Assembly: GCA_016199425.1 (NCBI GenBank)
Contig: JACQGT010000202.1
Coordinates: forward strand, 1-5,312
Direction: 5' to 3'
Length of the DNA stretch: 5,312 bases
Source: Chloroflexota bacterium
Lineage (GTDB): Bacteria > Chloroflexota > Anaerolineae > Caldilineales > Caldilineaceae
Positions 1 to 5,218 of this stretch are shown here, piece after piece. A model generated the notes under the pieces. That model ran no database searches, was not told the DNA's origin, and saw only the letters and a program-made list of their open reading frames with translations. The position numbers and the translations under genes were made by a program. Numbering within the stretch: position 1 is the stretch's first letter; the number at the start of each line of letters is the position of its first letter.

Positions 1-15
1 GACTGACAGTCCGAC

Positions 16-1977
16 CTACGCGTCAGCGGCCCACTGCATTGTGTAGAGATTGTAGTAGCGTCCCCGCTGGTTGAGCAGTTCCAGATGGTTGCCCTGCTCC
101 ACCACCCGGCCCTGATCGAGCACGACAATCTGGTCGGCGTTGACAATTGTATTCAGCCGGTGGGCGATGACGAAAGTGGTGCGCCCTTCCATCAGCCGGT
201 CCAGCGCGGCCTGAATTTGCTGCTCGGTGCTGGTGTCCACGCTGCTGGTGGCTTCGTCCAGAATCAGAATGTGGGGGTCGGCCAGGAGGGCCCGGGCGAA
301 GGAGACAATCTGACGCTGACCCACGCTCAGGTTCACGCCGTTTTCGCCCACACCCGCGTCGTAGCCCTCGGGCAGGTTGCGGATGAAGGCGTCTGCGCCC
401 ACAGCCGTAGCCGCGGCCACAATCTCCTCGTCGCTGGCGTCGGGCCTGCCGTAGCGGATGTTCTCGCGGATGCTGGTGTTGAAGAGGAAGGTGTCCTGCA
501 GGACGATCCCCAACTGGCGGCGCAGGCTGGATTGGGTCACGGCGCGGATGTCGTGGCCGTCGATAGTCACCGCGCCGCCGGTCACGTCGAAGAAGCGGGA
601 GAGCAGGCGGATGACTGTGCTTTTGCCCGCGCCGGTCTCGCCCACCAGCGCGATGCGCTCGCCCGGCGCGGCGTGGATGTTCACCCCGCGCAGGACAGGC
701 TCGTCGGGTTTGTAGGCAAAGTACACATCCTCGAAGCTCACCTCTCCCCGGATGGGGGGTAGGGGATAGGCGTCGGCCCGGTCGGGCAGGTCGGTCTGGG
801 TGTCCAGCAGATAGAAGATGCGTTCGCTGGCGGTCATTGTGGCCTGGAAGGTGTTGTAGCGCTGGGCCAGGTCGCGGATCGGCTCGAAGAAGCGCTCCAC
901 GTAGAGAATAAAAGCGACGAGCGTGCCCGCGGTCAGGCTGTCGCCCAAGACCAGCCAGCCGCCCACCCCCACCACCAGCGCGGTCGCCAACGACCCCATA
1001 AAGTCCACGCCGGGGAAGAAGATGGCGGCCAGTTTGGTCGCTACGATATTGGCGTCGAAAAAGGAGTGGTTGAGGTCGTCGAAGTGGCGGTAGTTGGCCC
1101 GCTCCCGGGTAAAGCTCTTTGTGACCCGAATGCCGGAGATAGACTCGTTGAGATAGCCGTTGATCAGCGCTAATCGCGAGCGGGTGGCCCGGTAGGCGGC
1201 GCGCACGTGCTTGCGCCAGTAGTTGGTCAGCAGCAGCATCAACGGCAGGACGGCAAAGGCCACCAGCGCCAGTTGCCAGTTCATTACCAGCATCGTCACC
1301 ACAATTCCCACCAGCAGGAAGAAGGCTCGGGCCAGCCCGGTGATGGACCAGGTGACAAAATCTTGGAGCACGCCCACATCGGAGATCAGCCGGGACATCA
1401 GCCGCCCCACGCTGTAGTTGTTGAAGAAGTTGAGAGAGAGGGTGTGCAGATGGCGGAAGAGGGTGCTGCGCACGTCAGTGACAACCCGGGTGCCCACATA
1501 GGCCATCAGGGAGATGCGGCTGCGGTTGGTGATCCATTCGCCCAGGGCCGAGAGTGCAAAAATGAGCGTCCACAAGCGTAGCTGCTCCAGGTTGTTGGCT
1601 CGGATACCCGCGTCGATGGCCCGCCCGATGATGGCCGGGCCTGCTACATTGAGGATGGAGGAGACGGTCATAAAAAGGATGGAGAGGATCAACTGTCCGG
1701 TGTAGGGTTTCATAAAGCCGGCCAGACGGCGCACCAGTCTGCCGTCGTAGGCTTTGCCGATGCTGTCGTCCTCCTCGTCGGGCAGCAAATGGGAGATGCG
1801 CTCCTCCCGCATCAGCCGCTCCCGCTCCTCCATGCGCAGCTTCGGGTCGTGCCAGGCGGGGTCGTCCACGCCGGTCTCCCGGCCCAGCCGGTCCCGGCGG
1901 GCAGGCCACTTGCGCGCCACGTCCAGGGGAATCCGCTCCGCAGTGGCTGTTCCGTTGCGTGTACCGTTTTCGCTCAT
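16..1977 (-). CDS. ABC exporter half-transporter, catalytically consensus subunit of a heterodimeric pump
   Basis: Membrane-embedded ATP-driven exporter subunit (type IV ABC fold: six-helix transmembrane domain plus nucleotide-binding domain), 653 residues from ATG at 1977. That start is chosen because AGGAG lies six bases upstream; an in-frame GTG at 2013 adds 12 residues but falls inside a repeat and has no such site. Residues 1-75 are a charged cytosolic extension. Likely membrane helices are near 95-118, 133-153, 210-233, 234-254, 319-344 and 348-367. The ATPase domain shows A-loop Tyr422, Walker A GETGAGKST (446-454), Q-loop Gln494, signature LSVGQ (550-554, changed from LSGGQ), Walker B ILILDE with catalytic Glu575, D-loop SSVD (578-581) and switch His606. 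The stop is TAG. It lies 59 bases downstream of a complementary degenerate subunit, so a heterodimer is likely, as in TM287/288 or BmrCD. The substrate (drug, lipid or other) cannot be read from sequence. Confidence 0.95.
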   Translation of the reverse strand: MSENGTRNGTATAERIPLDVARKWPARRDRLGRETGVDDPAWHDPKLRMEERERLMREERISHLLPDEEDDSIGKAYDGRLVRRLAGFMKPYTGQLILSILFMTVSSILNVAGPAIIGRAIDAGIRANNLEQLRLWTLIFALSALGEWITNRSRISLMAYVGTRVVTDVRSTLFRHLHTLSLNFFNNYSVGRLMSRLISDVGVLQDFVTWSITGLARAFFLLVGIVVTMLVMNWQLALVAFAVLPLMLLLTNYWRKHVRAAYRATRSRLALINGYLNESISGIRVTKSFTRERANYRHFDDLNHSFFDANIVATKLAAIFFPGVDFMGSLATALVVGVGGWLVLGDSLTAGTLVAFILYVERFFEPIRDLAQRYNTFQATMTASERIFYLLDTQTDLPDRADAYPLPPIRGEVSFEDVYFAYKPDEPVLRGVNIHAAPGERIALVGETGAGKSTVIRLLSRFFDVTGGAVTIDGHDIRAVTQSSLRRQLGIVLQDTFLFNTSIRENIRYGRPDASDEEIVAAATAVGADAFIRNLPEGYDAGVGENGVNLSVGQRQIVSFARALLADPHILILDEATSSVDTSTEQQIQAALDRLMEGRTTFVIAHRLNTIVNADQIVVLDQGRVVEQGNHLELLNQRGRYYNLYTMQWAADA

Positions 1978-1983
1978 CTCTGT

Positions 1984-1988
1984 CTCCT
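1984..1988 (-). promoter_or_regulatory. Shine-Dalgarno AGGAG deciding the start of the downstream ABC subunit
   Basis: AGGAG on the minus strand, six bases before the ATG at 1977. It favours this ATG over the upstream in-frame GTG at 2013, which lies within the hairpin of the adjacent repeat. Confidence 0.75.
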
Positions 1989-1991
1989 GAT

Positions 1992-2087
1992 ACCCCACCC
2001 TAGCCCTCCCCACTTTGGGGAGGGAACTGTTGGTCGCTAGACGAGAGCGCTGCTCCTCCCCCGCAGCGGGAGAGGTTGGGAGGGGGT
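1992..2087. repeat. GC-rich dispersed-type repeat with two hairpins spanning the ABC gene junction
   Basis: The 96-base block is bounded by an imperfect inverted repeat: ACCCCACCCTAGCCCTCCCC at 1992-2011 matches the reverse complement of 2068-2087 at 13 of 20 positions. Inside are two hairpins. One is perfect: CCCTCCCC (2004-2011), loop ACTTT, GGGGAGGG (2017-2024). The other, at 2055-2075, pairs CCTCcCCCGC with GCGGGaGAGG around a single A, with one C-A mismatch. Blocks of the form ACCCYACCC..CCCTCCCC..GGGGAGGG and CTCTCCCGC..GCGGGAGAGG are familiar dispersed repeats of GC-rich bacterial genomes. The block covers the last 16 codons and the stop of the upstream ABC gene. No T-run follows either hairpin on the transcribed strand, so neither looks like an intrinsic terminator. 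Possible effects on mRNA stability or on the ratio of the two subunits are inference. Confidence 0.7.
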
Positions 2088-3851
2088 AGCCTCCTCCATC
2101 AACGCCGCGAACTCTTCCTGATCTTTCAGTTGCAGGTCGTAGATGCGCCGGTAGAGGCCGTCGCCTTTCAGAAGTTCGTCGTGGCTGCCCCGCTCCACAA
2201 TACGCCCGCCATCCAACACCAGAATCAGGTCTGCGCTCTTCAGCGTCAGCAGCCGCTGGGCGATGACGAAAGTCGTGCGCCCCTCCATCAGCACGGCCAG
2301 GGCCTGCTGGATCAGATGCTCGGTCTCTGTGTCCACGCTGCTGGTGGAATCGTCCAGAATCAGAATGCGGGGGTCGTAGAGCAGGGCCCGGGCAATCGCC
2401 AGCCGCTGCTTCTGCCCGCCGCTCAGCGTCACACCCCGCTCGCCGATGCGGGTTTCGTAGCCCTGGGGCAGATGCATAATGAAATCGTGGGCCCGGGCCG
2501 CTTTGGCCGCCTCCACAATCGCCTCTGGGCTGGCGTCGGGTTTGCCGTAAGCGATATTCTCGGAAATCGTCAGTCCAAAAAGAAAAGGGTCTTGCAACAC
2601 AATGCCGATGTGCTTGCGCAGGCTCTCCAGCTTCACCTGGCGAATGTCGTGGCCGTCCACCGTCACCCGGCCTTCTGTGGGGTTGTAGAAGCGGGGGATC
2701 AGATTGGTCACCGTCGATTTGCCGGACCCGGTGGGGCCGATCAGCGCGATGACCTGGCCCGGATGGGCCTGGAAGTCGATGGCCTGCACCACCGGGGCAC
2801 CGCCTTCGTAGGCAAAGCCTACATCCTCAAAGACGACGTGTCCCTCCACTTTTTCTAGTGTCCGCGCGTCCGCGCTATCTTCTGTTTCCGTGGGCCTGTC
2901 GATAATCTCAAAGACGCGGGTGGCGCTGGCTCCGGCTGTGGCCGCCATATTGACCAGAAAGCCCAGCCGCTGCACCGGTCCGTTGAGCATCAGCACATAG
3001 GAAATCAGCGCAAAGAGCGAGCCGACGGTAATCTCGCCGGCCAGGGCGTAGGGGCCGCCAAACCAGAGCAGCAGAAAGATGCTGGCCGCCAGAATCAGCG
3101 TGAAGGTGGGCCAGTTGTTGGCCCAAATTTTGATGATGGCATAGCGCCGGGAGAACCACTCCTCGTTCTGGGCATCGAATTTTTCCAGCTCGTGGGGTTC
3201 CCGGGCAAAGGCTTTGACGACGCCGATGCCAGTCATACTCTCCTGCATCACCGAAGAAAGCACGCCCATCTGCTCCTGGATCAGTTTGAAACGGGGGCGT
3301 ACCACCCCGCCAAAGCGCACAGTGGCGTAGACCAAAATCACCATCGGCCCCAGGGCATAGAGGGACAATTGCACGCTCTCCAGCAGCATCGCGGCGATGA
3401 CGCCCATCAGCAGCAGCAACGTCGCGGTCAGGTCCATCAGCCCGATGCCGATGAAACGCTCGCTTTCCGTAATGTCACCCGTGGCCCGGCTCATCAGATC
3501 GCCGGTCTGGGCCTGGTCGTGGAAAGCAAAAGGCAGTCGTTGCAAAATCGCATAGAAGCGGTTGCGCAGATCGTAGGCGATGCGGTGGGTGATCCACTCG
3601 CCGTAGTAGCGCTGGCTGAAGGCCGCGCCCCCCCGCACAACCGCAATGGCCAGAATCAGCCCACCCGCCCCAAAAAGCGCCGTCGCCTCACCGCTGGTCA
3701 GCCCCTCGTCGATGGCGTTCTTCAAAATCTGGGGGATAATCAAATTGAGACCGGCGGCAAAAAGGACGGAGACGTAGGCGATCAGCACTTCTTTGCGGTA
3801 GGGACGCAGAAAGCCAAAGAGCCGCCGGTAGATGTCGAAGGAGTTGGGCAC
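2037..3851 (-). CDS. ABC exporter half-transporter, degenerate-site subunit of a heterodimeric pump
   Basis: Partner subunit, 604 residues, from a GTG at 3851 preceded by GGAGG with six-base spacing. Likely membrane helices are near 22-42, 58-78, 136-158, 160-180, 247-268 and 272-290, followed by the ATPase domain (about 335-575). Visible motifs are A-loop Tyr348, Walker A GPTGSGKST (372-380), Q-loop Gln420, intact signature LSGGQ (476-480), Walker B ILILDD with Asp501 where the catalytic Glu normally sits, D-loop SSVD (504-507) and Gln532 (FVIAQRL) where the switch His is expected. Asp for Glu and Gln for His are the hallmarks of the degenerate subunit in heterodimeric exporters such as TM287/288. 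It is therefore expected to work only with the downstream subunit, whose LSVGQ would complete the weak site. Residues 589-604 (TPSQPLPLRGRSSALV) and the TAG stop are encoded by a repeat and are probably not part of the ancestral protein. Confidence 0.95.
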   Translation of the reverse strand: MPNSFDIYRRLFGFLRPYRKEVLIAYVSVLFAAGLNLIIPQILKNAIDEGLTSGEATALFGAGGLILAIAVVRGGAAFSQRYYGEWITHRIAYDLRNRFYAILQRLPFAFHDQAQTGDLMSRATGDITESERFIGIGLMDLTATLLLLMGVIAAMLLESVQLSLYALGPMVILVYATVRFGGVVRPRFKLIQEQMGVLSSVMQESMTGIGVVKAFAREPHELEKFDAQNEEWFSRRYAIIKIWANNWPTFTLILAASIFLLLWFGGPYALAGEITVGSLFALISYVLMLNGPVQRLGFLVNMAATAGASATRVFEIIDRPTETEDSADARTLEKVEGHVVFEDVGFAYEGGAPVVQAIDFQAHPGQVIALIGPTGSGKSTVTNLIPRFYNPTEGRVTVDGHDIRQVKLESLRKHIGIVLQDPFLFGLTISENIAYGKPDASPEAIVEAAKAARAHDFIMHLPQGYETRIGERGVTLSGGQKQRLAIARALLYDPRILILDDSTSSVDTETEHLIQQALAVLMEGRTTFVIAQRLLTLKSADLILVLDGGRIVERGSHDELLKGDGLYRRIYDLQLKDQEEFAALMEEATPSQPLPLRGRSSALV

Positions 3852-3857
3852 GGTTCG

Positions 3858-3862
3858 CCTCC
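3858..3862 (-). promoter_or_regulatory. Shine-Dalgarno GGAGG supporting the GTG start
   Basis: GGAGG on the minus strand, six bases before GTG at 3851. The strong site and ideal spacing support the non-ATG start of the upstream ABC subunit. Confidence 0.8.
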
Positions 3863-3881
3863 GTTGCTGGGGGAAGAGAAT

Positions 3882-3935
3882 GTAGGACGGAATGGTATTC
3901 CGTCCGCCGCAGAACGGATTGGCAATCCGCCCTAC
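3882..3935. repeat. Double palindrome enclosed by an inverted GTAGG/CCTAC pair, REP/BIME-like
   Basis: Two adjacent hairpins: GGACGGAAT (3885-3893), loop GGT, ATTCCGTCC (3897-3905), a perfect nine-base stem; and CGGATTG (3915-3921), one base, CAATCCG (3923-3929). The two share the CGGAAT/CGGATT core. The pair is closed by GTAGG (3882-3886) and CCTAC (3931-3935). This is the layout of a bacterial interspersed palindromic repeat. It would fall in the 5' leader of the exporter transcript if the promoter at 3974-4002 is used. A regulatory role is not shown by the sequence. Confidence 0.7.
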
Positions 3936-3946
3936 GGCAATTCTGT

Positions 3947-3976
3947 ACTGAACCGCTACAGTCCAGAACGGTTAGT
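3947..3976. repeat. Imperfect inverted repeat touching the predicted -10 box
   Basis: ACTGAACCG (3947-3955) and CGGTTAGT (3969-3976) are inverted copies apart from one missing base, separated by 13 bases. The right arm overlaps the predicted -10 box, so it could be an operator for a dimeric repressor or simply a third palindrome of the neighbouring repeat cluster. The evidence is one short inverted repeat only. Confidence 0.3.
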
Positions 3977-4002
3977 CTACCAGAGAGGAGGGGGAATGTC
4001 TA
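3974..4002 (-). promoter_or_regulatory. Candidate sigma70-type promoter for the ABC exporter operon
   Basis: On the minus strand, TAGACA (4002 to 3997) and TAGACT (3979 to 3974) are separated by 17 bases; they match TTGACA and TATAAT at five and four of six positions. Transcription would start near 3967, giving a leader of about 115 bases that contains the double palindrome. The spacing is ideal but the -10 box is mediocre, so this is a candidate only. Confidence 0.4.
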
Positions 4003-4055
4003 TTTGAGGGAAAAGGGGGGGTATACTTCAGATTCGAGGCAAGTCACTGCTCCCA

Positions 4056-4096
4056 GCCGGTGCGTGACCGGCGTCCGACAGGTCACAGACCCGCCT
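4056..4096. repeat. Two adjacent copies of a GCCGGT..ACCGGC palindrome, one inverted and decayed
   Basis: GCCGGT (4056-4061), loop GCGTG, ACCGGC (4067-4072) forms a perfect six-base stem. It is followed three bases later (4076-4096) by a decayed copy in the opposite orientation with the core GGTCACAGACCC. The same stem and the CGTG loop recur twice inside the element to the right (4138-4158 and 4177-4197), so all four belong to one palindrome family. Weaker GTCAC-centred traces occur near 4043 and 4250. Confidence 0.6.
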
Positions 4097-4240
4097 AGTA
4101 CAGCGCGGCGTAAATACCTATGTACTTCGAGTGCTCTCGCCGGGTCCGTGACCCGGCGCTGCCAGGTGAGCGACTGCCGCCGGTCCGTGACCGGCGGGGA
4201 GTAGCAGAACCACACAACCACTTGCGCCCGCGCTGTACTA
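4096..4240. mobile_element. MITE-like non-coding element with 13-base terminal inverted repeats and TA ends
   Basis: TAGTACAGCGCGG (4096-4108) is exactly the reverse complement of CCGCGCTGTACTA (4228-4240). After a one-base gap the inward similarity continues for about 20 more bases, imperfectly and mostly by transitions. Two hairpins sit almost symmetrically about the centre: CGCCGGGT/ACCCGGCG (4138-4158) and CCGCCGGT/ACCGGCGG (4177-4197), each with an eight-base stem and the loop CCGTG. No open frame of note lies inside. If the outer TA pair is a target duplication, the element is 141 bases flanked by TA, as expected for non-autonomous relatives of IS630/Tc1-mariner elements. The family assignment is inference; the symmetry is seen directly. 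A structured RNA gene is a less likely alternative. Confidence 0.6.
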
Positions 4241-4262
4241 AAGCCTCAGTCACCACCAGCCA

Positions 4263-4283
4263 TCCTTCGACAGGCTCAGGACA
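4263..4283. repeat. Copy of the widespread CCTTCGACAGGCTCAGG dispersed repeat
   Basis: Contains TCCTTCGACAGGCTCAGGAC, whose reverse complement translates in different frames to LSLSKDG-like and PEPVEG-like peptides. I recognise these as recurrent spurious peptides in many bacterial genomes, including Chloroflexota. It lies about 20 bases past the stop of the nuclease gene. No hairpin plus T-run is visible here, so the nuclease gene lacks an obvious intrinsic terminator. Confidence 0.65.
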
Positions 4284-4302
4284 CCACCTGCGACCTGCCA
4301 CT

Positions 4303-5184
4303 CTACTCCCCCTTCGGCACATCCCCCACCGGCACATTCAACTCCACCGCGCTGGCGCTGACCCAGCCGCCCGCCCGATCCGGGGTGCGGATTTGCAGCC
4401 AGCGCCCGCTCTCGTCCCTGGCATAGACGCTCATTGTCAGGCCAGGGAGCAGGCTCACTGTCGTGTCGAAGTCCCGGCCGGGGCCGATGCGCAAAGGGGT
4501 GGACTGGGTGACGAGCGCGTAGGGCATGGCCCCGTCTACGTCTGACGAGCCGCTCCAAAAGCCCCGTTTGGCTTCGGCTGCTTCTGTCGCCAGCTTGCGA
4601 AATTCGACGGCCAATGTCACGTCGGGTTTGAACTCCAGGGGTTGCGCCCAGCCCTGGGCGATCATCTCTTGATTGACGAAGACGCCTTTGTCCGTGTAGA
4701 TAAAACGCAGCAGACGCCCGTAGCGGTCCTTATCCGTGCGGTCCGGGGCCAGCCACAGAGTGCCGCTGCCCAGAAGCTCCTGATTGGCTGCGGCCGCGGC
4801 TTTGTAGCCCGGCTCGCCCCGCTCCGGTGTGTCGATGCCCACATAGCGCACGGTCAACGCCTGGCCGCCGATGGTGACTTCGATGGTATCCCCATCCACC
4901 ACCCGAACCAGCGTGGCCTGGAGCGCCCCGTCCGGCACGCTGGGCGGGATGGCCGCCAGCGGTGTGGTGATGGGCGTTGTGATGGGCAGCAGCTCTTGCA
5001 ATTCGGGCAGGCGGAAGATGTCCACGCCAAAGCCCGCGGCCAGAATCCCCGCGATGATCAACAGCACGCCCCATTGCCAGGGCGAGAGACGACGGCGCAA
5101 CTCGCGGGCGGCAGCGTCGGCTTGCGCCGCGGCGCGAGTTTCGTCAGTTTTCGTCGTTTTGTTTGTTTTGTTGTTTTCGCTCAT
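4303..5184 (-). CDS. Membrane-anchored thermonuclease-type nuclease with C-terminal SH3b domain
   Basis: The 293-residue product is predicted to be a type II membrane-anchored, calcium-dependent nuclease acting outside the cytoplasmic membrane. Residues 1-16 are rich in Lys, Thr and Asn. The basic segment RELRRRL (27-33) precedes one hydrophobic helix (about 37-56), implying N-in/C-out. A Pro/Thr linker with a doubled ITTP follows (68-75). The SNase domain (about 88-211) keeps the catalytic set: VVDGDT with Asp97 and Asp99, Arg113 in VRYVGIDTPE, Asp118, Thr119, Glu121, and Arg157 in DRYGRLLRFIY, corresponding to Asp21, Arg35, Asp40, Thr41, Glu43 and Arg87 of Staphylococcus nuclease. An SH3b domain (about 222-282, with LRIGPGRDFD, WLQI and GGWVSA) probably binds the cell envelope or another surface ligand. 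ATG at 5184 is the start; it has no Shine-Dalgarno but a promoter just upstream. The stop is TAG. No functional link to the exporter pair is evident. Confidence 0.93.
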   Translation of the reverse strand: MSENNKTNKTTKTDETRAAAQADAAARELRRRLSPWQWGVLLIIAGILAAGFGVDIFRLPELQELLPITTPITTPLAAIPPSVPDGALQATLVRVVDGDTIEVTIGGQALTVRYVGIDTPERGEPGYKAAAAANQELLGSGTLWLAPDRTDKDRYGRLLRFIYTDKGVFVNQEMIAQGWAQPLEFKPDVTLAVEFRKLATEAAEAKRGFWSGSSDVDGAMPYALVTQSTPLRIGPGRDFDTTVSLLPGLTMSVYARDESGRWLQIRTPDRAGGWVSASAVELNVPVGDVPKGE

Positions 5185-5190
5185 TCTTTT

Positions 5191-5218
5191 ATTCTACCCC
5201 GCGCGCATACAGAGTCAA
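5191..5218 (-). promoter_or_regulatory. Sigma70-type promoter of the nuclease gene, probably leaderless
   Basis: On the minus strand, TTGACT (5218 to 5213) and TAGAAT (5196 to 5191) are separated by 16 bases, each matching consensus at five and four of six positions. The -10 box ends six bases before the ATG at 5184, so transcription would start at or next to the first codon. The absence of a Shine-Dalgarno at normal spacing fits a leaderless message. Confidence 0.55.

Noticed and set aside
1..11. Palindrome GACTG-A-CAGTC downstream of the last ABC gene as a terminator
   Set aside because: Five-base stem with a one-base loop, cut by the window edge, and no visible T-run.
85..762. Plus-strand open frame of 225 codons opposite the ABC ATPase domain
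   Set aside because: Antisense shadow of a gene with unmistakable ABC motifs; Ala/Gly/His/Val-rich composition without recognisable motifs and no ribosome binding site.
1978..2013. GTG at 2013 as start of the downstream ABC subunit
   Set aside because: It lies inside the repeat hairpin without a Shine-Dalgarno, whereas ATG at 1977 has AGGAG at six bases.
2004..2024. Rho-independent terminator between the two ABC genes
   Set aside because: The perfect hairpin is followed on the transcribed strand by CTAGGGTGGGG, not a T-run, and it lies within a probable operon.
2076..2858. Plus-strand open frame of 260 codons
   Set aside because: Antisense to the degenerate ABC subunit; His/Gln/Arg-rich product typical of the complementary strand of a GC-rich gene.
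3192..4007. Plus-strand open frame of 271 codons
   Set aside because: Mostly antisense to the ABC transmembrane domain and then runs into non-coding palindromes; no motif or start signal.
4056..4197. CRISPR array
   Set aside because: The repeats are few, unevenly spaced, in mixed orientation and variable in stem sequence, with no uniform spacers and no cas genes.
4000..4558. Short open frames on both strands in and beside the intergenic gap
   Set aside because: They read through palindromes and the dispersed repeat, giving repetitive VT-rich or LSLSKD/PEPVEG peptides; no domain and no plausible start signal.
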